In this document: positions 16,234 to 25,773 of the stretch, one piece after another | Layout of the letters: each line of letters starts with the position of its first letter | Numbering within the stretch: the stretch's first letter is position 1 | Source of the DNA: Corynebacterium gottingense | Lineage (GTDB): Bacteria; Actinomycetota; Actinomycetes; Mycobacteriales; Mycobacteriaceae | Direction: 5' to 3' | DNA: 64,000 bases | Assembly (NCBI RefSeq): GCF_003693265.1 | Contig: NZ_RDRE01000001.1 | Coordinates: 1 to 64,000, forward strand | Position numbers and translations under genes: made by a program | The notes under the pieces: generated by a model | Seen by the model: only the letters and a program-made list of their open reading frames with translations | Told to the model about the DNA's origin: nothing | Database searches by the model: none

Positions 16234-16982
16234 GGGAGCCTCCTTGCCACAATGCCGTCGGCGAGGATGTTCACACCGTTGATCAGGGACTGGCCCTTGC
16301 TCATGGAGTACTCGGTGTACAGGATGTCCACCGGCTCCTCAGCCACGCGCCACCCCTGCGCATCAATCATGCTGACAATTTCGGAGGCGTGCGACATCCC
16401 ATTCATACGGATGTTCATCTCGTGTGCCACTTTGGTATTGAAGGCGCGCAGGCCGTTGTGCGCGTCGGTCAGCCCAAGTCTGCGGGTGCGAGGGGAGAGG
16501 AGCACCACCGTTCTCAGCACGAGACGCTTGATCCACGGCACCTGCGTCTCCTCCTGGCCTGCAAAGCGGGTGCCCACGACGATGTCAATCGGCTCGGTGC
16601 GCAGCCGCTGGATCATGCGCTTAACGTCTTTGACCTGGTGCTGGCCGTCGGCGTCGAAGGTGACAAAGTACTTCGCGCCAGGCTGAGTACGCGCGTACTC
16701 AACACCCGTCTGGATCGCGGCGCCCTGACCAAGGTTCACCGGGTGGTTGACCAGGTGCGCGCCCGCGGCGTGGATCGACTCGGCGGAGTTGTCGTGCGAG
16801 CCGTCATTGACCGCCACGATATTGGGAAACGTTTCCCGCGCGTGCTTCAACACGTCCTGGATGACCTGACCCTCGTTGTAGCAGGGGACGATGAGCCAGG
16901 TGTCGGTGAAAGACTCGTGCGCGCCCTGTTCGCGCCCTGGGTATTGCGCCGAATGCTTATCGACGCCGCGAGATTGGTTCAT
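16230..16982 (-). CDS. GT2 glycosyltransferase (polyprenyl-phosphate sugar synthase-like)
   Basis: 250 residues from the ATG at 16982; an in-frame TTG at 16991 is an alternative. GT-A fold motifs are TWLIVPCYNEGQVI, VAVNDGSHDNS, and the metal-binding DADGQH (DxD-like). NPVNLGQGAAIQTG and GTRF also match the dolichol-phosphate-mannose-synthase group. The substrate is presumably a nucleotide sugar transferred to a lipid carrier or glycan. No C-terminal membrane helices are present; the overlapping DUF2304 gene probably supplies them. Confidence 0.85.
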   Translation of the reverse strand: MNQSRGVDKHSAQYPGREQGAHESFTDTWLIVPCYNEGQVIQDVLKHARETFPNIVAVNDGSHDNSAESIHAAGAHLVNHPVNLGQGAAIQTGVEYARTQPGAKYFVTFDADGQHQVKDVKRMIQRLRTEPIDIVVGTRFAGQEETQVPWIKRLVLRTVVLLSPRTRRLGLTDAHNGLRAFNTKVAHEMNIRMNGMSHASEIVSMIDAQGWRVAEEPVDILYTEYSMSKGQSLINGVNILADGIVARRLP

Positions 16983-17070
16983 AGCGCTCAATACGTTACC
17001 GGTCTCGATGGAAAAGTAGGGCGTACACGCGCGTGAGCAGCCTGTGAGGAATAGTCAGCGAAAACGGTGT

Positions 17071-17946
17071 TCACTTACTTCGATGGAACAGCACGCCATA
17101 TGCGCGCTGCATGAGGTGTAGTGGGAGCGCGCGGTAGAGGTTTCGGAGGACGAAGTTGAGGCGCGCGCGCACCGGCGAGACTAGGCCATACTGAACCAGC
17201 GCGGTTTGAAGTTCTCTTTCAGCCTCGCGTACGTTGTTCGCGGAACGGCGTCTGAACTGGTCTTGATCCACTCGAAAATATGTTAGAGGTTCTGGGAGAT
17301 TATAAAGTTTCTTCCCCTGCGAGATCATGCGTGCCCATAAATCGTAGTCCTCCATGCCACGTAGATCGCGGTAACCTCCTACGGCAAGTACGTCGGCGGT
17401 GCGAAACATTACCGAAGGGTGGTTCATTGGGGAGTTGAGTCGGACGTATTTTGCAATCGCCGAGGGAGATTCCGGCAGTTTTCTAATATTGCCGTGACCC
17501 GCTTCGTTGAACTCCCTCATCGAGGAGCCGACTACCGAGATGTCAGGGTGCTTACTGAGGAAACTGAGCTGAGTCTCGATGCGGTGTGGGAAAGCGGCAT
17601 CGTCCGAGTCAAGGCGTGCGACAAATTCGGTGTCGACTGCACGAAGACCAGCTGCCAGAGCTTTCCCGAGGCCAACATTTTCTTCCAACGGTAGCGTATC
17701 GACGTTGTTGAGAAGCGAATGGACGTCCTGGGCGATTGGGCCGTCGAGAACTACGAGAATGCGTTCGGGCGGCCGAGTCTGTGCTTGTAGGCTCTTCAGG
17801 GCGAAGGCGAGATCTTCAGCTTTCGTATTTGCGTATACGGACATGAGTACTGTGACTTCGCCTACGCGCAATGACTTGACCTGCTTTTCTTCGAATTGTG
17901 AACGTGTGATCTCAGGGCAAATTTCTCTGAAGCCCTGAGATTTCAC
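17071..17946 (-). CDS. GT2 glycosyltransferase, low-GC insert
   Basis: The longest frame is 291 residues. The GT-A core begins at VTVLMSVY (about residue 31), continues with RILVVLDGP and ARLDSDD (metal-binding DxD-type), and ends around MEDYDLWARM, as in AmsE/WcaA-like enzymes. The 5' end of the frame includes a 10-bp inverted repeat (17909-17918 with 17932-17941) directly after the stop of the upstream gene. The real start may therefore be the TTG at 17871. It probably adds a sugar to an envelope polysaccharide. GC is clearly lower than in the rml genes, suggesting transfer. Confidence 0.8.
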   Translation of the reverse strand: MKSQGFREICPEITRSQFEEKQVKSLRVGEVTVLMSVYANTKAEDLAFALKSLQAQTRPPERILVVLDGPIAQDVHSLLNNVDTLPLEENVGLGKALAAGLRAVDTEFVARLDSDDAAFPHRIETQLSFLSKHPDISVVGSSMREFNEAGHGNIRKLPESPSAIAKYVRLNSPMNHPSVMFRTADVLAVGGYRDLRGMEDYDLWARMISQGKKLYNLPEPLTYFRVDQDQFRRRSANNVREAERELQTALVQYGLVSPVRARLNFVLRNLYRALPLHLMQRAYGVLFHRSK

Positions 17947-17952
17947 ATCTGG

Positions 17953-18642
17953 CTAGTTCAAGGTTTTTAAAATACCATTCCCCGACCATGTGTGGCAGAA
18001 GTTGACTGCTTTTCTCCAGTCATTTCCTGCGGCGACAGCTGCCCACCTTCCTTGAGCATTGTTGTATAGGTCCATTTCCTTCTCAGCTTGCGGACCGGTT
18101 GTGAACTTCTCGTGATTAGTCCCAATCAGTTTCGCTGCATTTTCTCCGAGATCGATTGTCATTGATGCGCTCCACCAGCAGTGACGCCAGGCGTCTCCTC
18201 TTCCGTTGTGTGAGGAAGTCGGATAGAAGCGAATAGCTTCGTCGGAAGCGTGATCGGCGAGTTGCTTTGCTTTGTAGCATTTGGACGCGCCTAGCGTGAT
18301 GCCGCATTGAGCAATCTCAGCAGCACTTAAAACGGTTCGGCTGTAGGCTGATCGCGTTTGTGCGTTTGGGTGCGCAAGGGCGGCTGCATCTTCAAGCTCC
18401 GCTGTGACTGCGAGTTTGGTTTCCAGACTGAGGTTGTCGAATTCCTGCCAAAATTCCTCTTCGGAAAGAGTGCGATTTTGTTCGATGAAGGCTTTCGCAT
18501 CAGCTTCTGCTGTCGGAGTGATTCGGCTTCGGTCAACGCTGCTAAAACCTTCGGTATCAAGCTCCTGGGTATCCGCGTGGGCGAGAGGTGTTAAGCCTAG
18601 GGTAAGTGCGAGCATTGCTGCTGCGGTGATTTTTGCCAACAT
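17953..18642 (-). CDS. Secreted DUF6973-like protein
   Basis: 229 residues with a Sec signal peptide (residues 1-23, cleavage near AHA-DT). An acidic helical propeptide-like region to about residue 115 follows, then a C-terminal domain with NGRGDAWRHCWWSASM and GTNHEKFT. The D-A-x-R-H and late H-E pattern resembles the DUF6973 family found in secreted and toxin-associated proteins. Cys residues (C113, C122, C154, C218 or so) could form disulfides with help from the DsbA-like protein at 15.1 kb. The function is unknown. ATG 18642 is preceded by AGGAG. Confidence 0.65.
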   Translation of the reverse strand: MLAKITAAAMLALTLGLTPLAHADTQELDTEGFSSVDRSRITPTAEADAKAFIEQNRTLSEEEFWQEFDNLSLETKLAVTAELEDAAALAHPNAQTRSAYSRTVLSAAEIAQCGITLGASKCYKAKQLADHASDEAIRFYPTSSHNGRGDAWRHCWWSASMTIDLGENAAKLIGTNHEKFTTGPQAEKEMDLYNNAQGRWAAVAAGNDWRKAVNFCHTWSGNGILKTLN

Positions 18643-18744
18643 GGCATCTCCTTGGTGTTGGGGGAGGGGGGACCGCGGTGGTTTTCCGGGTAAAAGAATT
18701 GTACCAAAAATTAGAGCGGGAAAATGACTTTCCCGTGACTTCTC

Positions 18745-19608
18745 CTAGTCCCGCGCTGCGTCCAACAAGTAGCGCCCGTAACCCGATTTCAGCGTGGCGC
18801 GGCCGAGGGCCTCGAGCGCGTCGCGGGAGATGAACCCCTCCCGGTAGGCGGCCACCTCGGGCGAGCCGATGATGGTACCGGTGCGCTTCTGCATGACCTC
18901 CACGTACGCGCTGGCCTCGCTCATGGAATCAATGGTGCCGGTGTCTAGCCACACGTCCCCGCGGTGCAGCCGGTGGACCTTCAGCGCGCCCTCGCGCAGG
19001 TAGGCCTCGTTCACGCTGGTGATTTCCAGCTCGCCGCGCGCGCTCGGGGTGATCTGTTTAGCAATCTCCACCACCTTGCTGTCGTAGAAGTACAGGCCCA
19101 CGACGGCGAAGTTGGACTTCGGTGTATCCGGCTTTTCCTCGATGGACAGGGCGGTACCTGTTGCATCGAACTCGACGACACCGTAGCGCTGCGGGTCCGA
19201 GACCTCGTAGGCGAAGATGGCACCGCCGTCCACGTCGCGGGTCTCGCCAAGAATCCGGGTGAGCTGCGTGCCCTCGAAGATGTTATCCCCCAGCACGAGT
19301 GCGACCGAGTCGTCGCCGATGAAATCCTCCCCGATGATGAAGGCCTGCGCGAGCCCATCCGGGGAGGGTTGGACTGCGTAGTTGAGCATGACTCCGAAGC
19401 GTGAGCCGTCGCCAAGCAAACGCTTGAACGCGCCCGCGTCCTCCGGGGTGGTGATGATGAGAATGTCGCGGATACCTGCGCTGATCAGCGTGGTCAGCGG
19501 GTAGTAGATCATCGGCTTGTCATAAATGGGCATGAGCTGCTTCGAAGTGCCCTGCGTGATCGGGTACAGGCGCGTGCCGGACCCGCCGGCCAGAATGATG
19601 CCTCGCAT
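18745..19608 (-). CDS. rmlA: Glucose-1-phosphate thymidylyltransferase
   Basis: 287 residues. It makes dTDP-glucose from glucose-1-phosphate and dTTP, the first step to dTDP-rhamnose, which links arabinogalactan to peptidoglycan in mycolata. The signature [11 protein letters not shown], the LGDNIF metal/nucleotide loop, the EEKPDTPKS sugar-binding loop and DTGTIDSM are all present. TAGACT-like -10 DNA (TAGTCT on the minus strand, 19616-19621) lies 7 bases before the ATG, so the message is probably leaderless. The gene is separate from but close to rmlB/rmlCD. Confidence 0.95.
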   Translation of the reverse strand: MRGIILAGGSGTRLYPITQGTSKQLMPIYDKPMIYYPLTTLISAGIRDILIITTPEDAGAFKRLLGDGSRFGVMLNYAVQPSPDGLAQAFIIGEDFIGDDSVALVLGDNIFEGTQLTRILGETRDVDGGAIFAYEVSDPQRYGVVEFDATGTALSIEEKPDTPKSNFAVVGLYFYDSKVVEIAKQITPSARGELEITSVNEAYLREGALKVHRLHRGDVWLDTGTIDSMSEASAYVEVMQKRTGTIIGSPEVAAYREGFISRDALEALGRATLKSGYGRYLLDAARD

Positions 19609-19647
19609 GCGTCCCAGACTAGCCGGTCACGCGAAGTCCGCCCGCGC

Positions 19648-20124
19648 TTACTCCTGTGTCATTTCCTTCATGAAGTCTTCGAAGGTGTAGCGGCCGGCGG
19701 CGATCTCGCGCACGTCGAACCTCACTGCCAGGCCCAGCACCGTGGTGAGGACGCCCAGCACGAGCAACGCGATCTGCGGCTTGCTGATCTTGGAGAAATC
19801 GCCGCTGGACATCGCTTGCAGGATGTCCGGGGCGGAGGGCGCGGCCGTCGACGTGGTGGTGGTCGGCGTGATCGTGGGGGTGGTGGTGACCGTGACCGTT
19901 GGGGTTGTCACGGTGGTGGGACTCGGGGTGGCGGTCGGCGTTGCGGTTGCGGAGGTGGTCCCGGTTGCCGTTGCCGTCGGAGTGGCAGACGTCGTCCCCG
20001 TCTGCTCCGTCTGCGCAGCGTGCGCCGGGACCACCAGGCCCGCGGCCCCCAGGACGGCGACGGTGGCCAACGCGACGGACTGCGTGCGGGACATCTGCGT
20101 GCGGGGCAGCTGCGTGCGAGACAT
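19648..20124 (-). CDS. Secreted Thr/Pro-rich protein with C-terminal membrane anchor
   Basis: 158 residues. The N-terminus repeats a short RTQ unit (MSRTQ..PRTQ..SRTQ) before a signal sequence ending near AHA-AQ. A long Thr/Pro/Ala/Val low-complexity stalk with TPT and TTTT units spans roughly residues 38-95, and a single hydrophobic span (about 118-135) is followed by a charged tail. The layout is of a cell-wall-spanning, possibly O-glycosylated stalk protein fixed in the membrane. No catalytic domain. It lies between rmlA and the rmlCD fusion. GGAGCTCC precedes the ATG. Confidence 0.6.
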   Translation of the reverse strand: MSRTQLPRTQMSRTQSVALATVAVLGAAGLVVPAHAAQTEQTGTTSATPTATATGTTSATATPTATPSPTTVTTPTVTVTTTPTITPTTTTSTAAPSAPDILQAMSSGDFSKISKPQIALLVLGVLTTVLGLAVRFDVREIAAGRYTFEDFMKEMTQE

Positions 20125-20176
20125 GGTGGAGCTCCTTTTACGGTTTCCTCAGGCAAAGCAAGTTCAGCGTCTAAAC

Positions 20177-21499
20177 CTACTGCATCGCAAGGTGCAGGGC
20201 GAGTGCTGCTCGCCAATTGGTTGGCGTGAATCCGGTCGCCTTGATCTTGTCCAGGCTTAGCGTGGACTCCGCCGGACGGCGCGCCTCCGGTCCGTTGAGC
20301 TCGGCGTACTGCGCCGTGGTCACCGGGTGTACCTCGGAGGGGCCGTGGCCGACGCCAATGAACACGGCCATGGCGATCTCGTCGCGGCCCACCGCGTCCC
20401 CGTCCGAGGTCAGGTTGTACACCCCGTACTCGGCCCGGGTGCGAAGCAGGTGCGCGATGCCCTTGGCCAGGTCCTCGGCGTACGTGGGGCGGCCGCGCTG
20501 GTCCATGATCACCTTCGGCTCCACCCCGCGCGCGGCAAGACCTGCCATCGTGGACATGAAGTTGTTGCCGTCGCCGAAGACCCAGGCGGTGCGCACCACG
20601 TAGTGCTTGCGCGCCACCTGCGCCGCAGTATCGCCCGCGGCCTTCGACGCCCCGTAGGCCGACAGCGGGGAGGGGGTCTCCGCCTCGTCGTGGACCTCGC
20701 GGGTGCCGTCGAAGATGTAGTCGCTGGACACGTGCACCAGCGTCAGATCGTGGGCATTGCTTATCCGCGCCAACTGTGCCGGCGCCTCAGCGTTGACCGC
20801 CCAGGCGGTGGCGCGGTCGTCCTCGGCGCCGTTGACGTCGTTGTACGCGGCGCAGTTGATCACGGCCCAGTACTGGGAGAAGTCCAGGTCTGGCATGTCG
20901 GTGAGGTCGAACTCGTCGTGGGTGAAAAAGTCGGCCTCATCCTCGCCGTACACCTGCCTGAGCGCCCGGCCCAGCTGGCCGTTCGCGCCGGTGACGAGGA
21001 TTTTGCGGGGTGGGACTGGCGTGGCGTCGGCAAGCATCGGGTGCTTCGTGTCTGCCTCCGAAAGCTCGGTGGGCTCGAGCGGCCACTCGACCTCCTTGTA
21101 CGAGCAAAACGCGTATGCTCCGTCCGGGTTGTAGCGCTGATTGACCAGGTATATGTAGGTCGTGGCGTCCTCGAGCGCCTGGAAGCCGTTGGCCACGCCG
21201 CGCGGGACGAACACCGCGATGTCCGGAGTGATCTCCAACCCGAACGTTTTGCCGTAGGTGAGCGAGCCCTTGCGCATGTCCACCCACGCGGCGTAGACGC
21301 GGCCCGAGGCCACCGAGATCCACTTGTCCCACGGCTCGGCGTGCATCCCGCGGGTGGCGCCGCGCCGGGCGTTAAAGCTCACGTTCTGCTGCGCGGGCAC
21401 GAGCGCCTGGCCCGCCCAGTTCTCCTTGAACCAGCCGCGATTGTCCTTGTGGACGGTCAGCCGTTCAACCTGCAGGCCTTGAATCGGGGTCTCACACAT
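20177..21499 (-). CDS. Fused dTDP-4-dehydrorhamnose 3,5-epimerase / reductase (RmlC-RmlD)
   Basis: 440 residues. Residues about 1-155 form an RmlC cupin (HKDNRGWFKENW, GATRGMHAEPWDKWISV with the catalytic His, WVDMRKGS, VFVPRGVANGFQ). Residues about 165-440 form RmlD, an SDR reductase with NAD-binding VTGANGQLGRAL, VHVSSDYIFDG and the YGASKAAGD catalytic Tyr/Lys. Together they convert dTDP-4-keto-6-deoxyglucose to dTDP-rhamnose. Such fusions occur in corynebacteria. TAGACT lies 7 bases before the ATG, so the message is likely leaderless. rmlB lies just upstream. Confidence 0.92.
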   Translation of the reverse strand: MCETPIQGLQVERLTVHKDNRGWFKENWAGQALVPAQQNVSFNARRGATRGMHAEPWDKWISVASGRVYAAWVDMRKGSLTYGKTFGLEITPDIAVFVPRGVANGFQALEDATTYIYLVNQRYNPDGAYAFCSYKEVEWPLEPTELSEADTKHPMLADATPVPPRKILVTGANGQLGRALRQVYGEDEADFFTHDEFDLTDMPDLDFSQYWAVINCAAYNDVNGAEDDRATAWAVNAEAPAQLARISNAHDLTLVHVSSDYIFDGTREVHDEAETPSPLSAYGASKAAGDTAAQVARKHYVVRTAWVFGDGNNFMSTMAGLAARGVEPKVIMDQRGRPTYAEDLAKGIAHLLRTRAEYGVYNLTSDGDAVGRDEIAMAVFIGVGHGPSEVHPVTTAQYAELNGPEARRPAESTLSLDKIKATGFTPTNWRAALALHLAMQ

Positions 21500-21520
21500 G
21501 CACGCCAGTCTAGGGGCTGC

Positions 21521-22507
<987 letters not shown>

Positions 22508-23698
22508 CTACCTTAGCGCGCGCCGCAGCCCCGCCACATGCACCAGCGCGCCGGCCAGGGGGCCTGCGAAGAGGGCAATGCTTATCGACGCCACCGTGCC
22601 CCCACCCTCAGCACCCACCGGCGCCGCGAACAAAATCCCAAACGCCACCGCCGTGGCCGTGAGCCACCCGGCGACGTACCAGCCGTGGCGCTCCAGGGCG
22701 AGCACCGCAACACCGGTGATCATGAGCGCGCCCATGAACGCGGACGCGAAGGTGAGCACGCCGAGCGACACCCCGCCCATCGCGTACTCCGGCGAGAACG
22801 CGATGCGCAGGATGAGCGGGCCGACCGCCCACGCGGCGACGAACCCCACCGCGCCGAGCCCCAGGACCGCGCCAATTGGCATGGCCAGCGCCGTGTAGAT
22901 CCGGTCGCGGTGCTCCACAAACCGGACCACCAGGGCCGACTGGAAGCGCTGCAGCGGCACGAGCACGGGCGCCCTGGTGAGGATCACGGCGTTGATCACC
23001 GCCGCCACCGGCGCGCCGGGAAACGCCGCGTTGATCACGGCGGGGAAGCCGGTGATTAGCGCCGCCGACGCCCCGGAGGCCACCATGGCGGTCACCATGC
23101 GGCGTACGAACAGGCCGCTGTCCACGTCCACCGGCACCTGCAGGTGCTCCCGGCGCAGCAGGGTGAGCCAGCTCGCCGCGCCGATCACGGTGATGAGCAG
23201 GAAGACCGGCAGGCCCCACCCGGCGGCCCATGCCACCACGGCGAGGACCAGGCGCACGCCCGAGTCCAGGGCGAAGAGGGCGGCGTAGCGGCCCCACAGG
23301 TGTGAGCCGGACAGGACGCCCGCCAGTACCGCCTGGAACACGTAGCTGATCAGGCCGATGGTGAGCAGGGCGGTGGCGGTGCCCGGGGACTGCGGTACGA
23401 CGGTGCCCATGAGCAGGGCGCCGCCGACCGCCACGACGACGAGGACCACCGCCGCGAGCCGGGCGCCGATGCGCCACGGGTTAGCCGCGCCGCGCTTGCC
23501 GGTCTCGGCGGCGGAGGCGACGGCGCGGGTGGTTTCGTGCGTGATGCCGTCGACAAGCCCGGCGCCCGCGAAGAAGACGCTCCAGAACGCGGCGAAGTGC
23601 CGGTAGCCCGTCTCCGGGTCCAGGGCGCGGGCGGCGACCCAGAGCACGACGAAGCCGCTGATGGCCGCGAAGATGGTGGCCAGCGTCAGGTTCTTCAC
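22508..23698 (-). CDS. Polysaccharide-flippase-like membrane protein (MOP superfamily)
   Basis: 396 residues with 11-12 predicted membrane segments and few charged loops, starting MKNLTLATIFAAISGFVVLW. The overall pattern suits the MATE/MVF/polysaccharide-transport superfamily. Its placement directly before rmlB suggests export of a lipid-linked rhamnose-containing glycan, which is inference. Its ATG overlaps the prolyl oligopeptidase stop (ATGA), so the two are translationally coupled. Confidence 0.7.
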   Translation of the reverse strand: MKNLTLATIFAAISGFVVLWVAARALDPETGYRHFAAFWSVFFAGAGLVDGITHETTRAVASAAETGKRGAANPWRIGARLAAVVLVVVAVGGALLMGTVVPQSPGTATALLTIGLISYVFQAVLAGVLSGSHLWGRYAALFALDSGVRLVLAVVAWAAGWGLPVFLLITVIGAASWLTLLRREHLQVPVDVDSGLFVRRMVTAMVASGASAALITGFPAVINAAFPGAPVAAVINAVILTRAPVLVPLQRFQSALVVRFVEHRDRIYTALAMPIGAVLGLGAVGFVAAWAVGPLILRIAFSPEYAMGGVSLGVLTFASAFMGALMITGVAVLALERHGWYVAGWLTATAVAFGILFAAPVGAEGGGTVASISIALFAGPLAGALVHVAGLRRALR

Positions 23699-25773
23699 TG
23701 CGTGCGCTCCGCCGTTGCTGTGTCGCCGATCTGGCGTTCCAGCCAGGTGTAGATCATGGCCTCCACGCGCGCCACCTGCTCGTTGTCGGCCGCGCCCGCG
23801 TGCCCGCCGGCGGTGTTTTCAAAGTAGTCGACCGGCTGGCCGGCTTCCCACAGCGCGAGCGCGAAGGTGCGCGCGTGGGCGGGGTGGACGCGGTCGTCGC
23901 GGGTGGACGTGGTCACCAGGGCCGGCGGGTAGGCGGGGGCGCTGGCCACGTTGTGCAGCGGCGACCACGTCTCAATGAAGGCGCGCTCGGCAGGGTCGTC
24001 CGGGTCCCCGTACTCCGCCATCCACGACGCCCCGGCGGAGAGCGTGTGGTAGCGCAGCATGTCCGTGAGCGGGACCTGCACCACGGCGGCGCCGAAGCGG
24101 TCCGGGTACTGGGTGAGTGCACCGGAGGTGAGCAGCCCGCCGTTCGAGCCGCCGCGGATGGCAATGCGCTCGGGCGTGGCGTAGCCGCGAGCGACGATGT
24201 CTTCCAGCACCGCGCGGTGGTCCTCCCACACCTTGTGGCGGTTCGCCTTCACCGCCTGCGAGTGCCAGCTGGGGCCGAACTCGCCGCCGCCGCGCAGGTT
24301 GGGCTGTACGTAGAAGTTGCCCTTGGACAGCCAGGCGATGCCGCGCACGTTGGAAAACGACGGCGTAAGCGAGACCTCGAAGCCGCCGTAGCCGCCCACC
24401 AGCGTCGGGCGCGGGCCGCGCGAGAAGTCGCCGGTGATGTAGTAGGGGATCCGGGTGCCGTCGGCGGAGGTCGCCCAGTGCTGGCGGGTTTCCAGCCCTG
24501 CGGTGTCCGAAAGGTCAAAGAGGGCGGGGGCGTGTTTGACCGCGTTGGGGTGATCGGGCGCGGTGGCGTCGAGAAGCGAAAGCGTGCTCGGAGTGGTGAA
24601 GCTGGAGGTGTTGAGCCATACCTCATCGCCGTCGAGCGGGCTGGTGGCCACGATGTGCGCGGCCGAGGCCGGCGGGAGCGGGACGTCGGTGCGCTCCCAG
24701 GTGCCGAGGGTGATGCGCTCGATGCGGGTGGACACGTTGTCGAGCGTGGTGACGAAGGCGTAGTTGGCGGTCAGCGAGAGGTCTTCAACCGCGCCTGAGT
24801 CGGACAAGTCGGACAGGACGCGGAAGTCGCGCTCGCCCGCGAGGAAGCGCTCCAGGTCGGTGACGGCGAGCGCGCCGGCCGGGATCGTTGCGCCCTCCGG
24901 CTGGTAGTCGGTGCGCGGGATGATGAACAGCCACTGCTTGTAGGGCACCGCGCTGCAGTCCAGCGGCAGGCCCAGTTCGTGGCCGTCGACCCAGGTCCGG
25001 GACGTGTAGAAATCCAGGGCGCGGGTGATCACGGTGCGCTCGTAGCCGGGAGTGGGGTCGTAAGAGGCGCCGACGGCGACGTCGCTCGCCTCGCCGCGGA
25101 AGATCTCCTCCGCCTGCGCGAGCGGCGTGCCGCGGTGCCAGCGGCGAACCTGCGCGGGGTAGCCGGAGTGGGTGAGCGAGTCCTCGCCCAGGTCCGTGCC
25201 CACCAGGAGCGTGTCGCGGTCGACCCAGCTCACATCGGTCTTGGCCTCGTCGATGCGGAAACCGTCGGCGACAAAGGCGCGGGTGTGCAGGTCAAACTCG
25301 CGGATGGTCACCGCGTCGGCGCCGCCGCGTGACAAGCGCAGCAGCGCCCGGTCCTGCGTCAGCGGCAGCACGGTCGCGCCCTTCCACACCCAGTCCTCAC
25401 CCTCTGCGCGGGCAAGCGTATCCACGCTCACCAGTTCCTCCCACTCCGTTTCCGGAGCCAGGAACTCGGGCAAGGTGGTGCGGCGCCACACGCCGCGGGG
25501 GCGCGAGGCGTCGCGCCAGAAGTTGTAGAGGAAATCGCCGCGGCGCAGCACGTAGGGGATGCGCGCGTCGGTGTCCAGGGCGGCGCGGATGTCGCTGCGG
25601 AGGCGCGCAGCCTCCTCGGCGAGCGGGCTGCCGAGCGCGGTCAGCGAGGCCTCGGTGTCGGCGGACCACGCGTTGGCCCACGCCAGCGCCTCATCTCCGG
25701 TGATCTGGTCGAGCAGCGCCGGGTCGATCGCTCTGCTGCGGGGCTGATTGCTCTGCTTGCTCTGCGGGTGCAT
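23695..25773 (-). CDS. Prolyl oligopeptidase family serine peptidase
   Basis: 692 residues. The N-terminal beta-propeller (about 70-400) is followed by an alpha/beta-hydrolase domain with nucleophile GGSNGGLL, Asp in STRDDRVHPAHA and His in GGHAGA. Family members cleave short peptides after proline in the cytoplasm; no signal peptide is evident. It starts one base before the stop of the upstream mycolyltransferase gene ends, so the locus reads as a tight operon down to rmlCD. Confidence 0.9.
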   Translation of the reverse strand: MHPQSKQSNQPRSRAIDPALLDQITGDEALAWANAWSADTEASLTALGSPLAEEAARLRSDIRAALDTDARIPYVLRRGDFLYNFWRDASRPRGVWRRTTLPEFLAPETEWEELVSVDTLARAEGEDWVWKGATVLPLTQDRALLRLSRGGADAVTIREFDLHTRAFVADGFRIDEAKTDVSWVDRDTLLVGTDLGEDSLTHSGYPAQVRRWHRGTPLAQAEEIFRGEASDVAVGASYDPTPGYERTVITRALDFYTSRTWVDGHELGLPLDCSAVPYKQWLFIIPRTDYQPEGATIPAGALAVTDLERFLAGERDFRVLSDLSDSGAVEDLSLTANYAFVTTLDNVSTRIERITLGTWERTDVPLPPASAAHIVATSPLDGDEVWLNTSSFTTPSTLSLLDATAPDHPNAVKHAPALFDLSDTAGLETRQHWATSADGTRIPYYITGDFSRGPRPTLVGGYGGFEVSLTPSFSNVRGIAWLSKGNFYVQPNLRGGGEFGPSWHSQAVKANRHKVWEDHRAVLEDIVARGYATPERIAIRGGSNGGLLTSGALTQYPDRFGAAVVQVPLTDMLRYHTLSAGASWMAEYGDPDDPAERAFIETWSPLHNVASAPAYPPALVTTSTRDDRVHPAHARTFALALWEAGQPVDYFENTAGGHAGAADNEQVARVEAMIYTWLERQIGDTATAERTQ

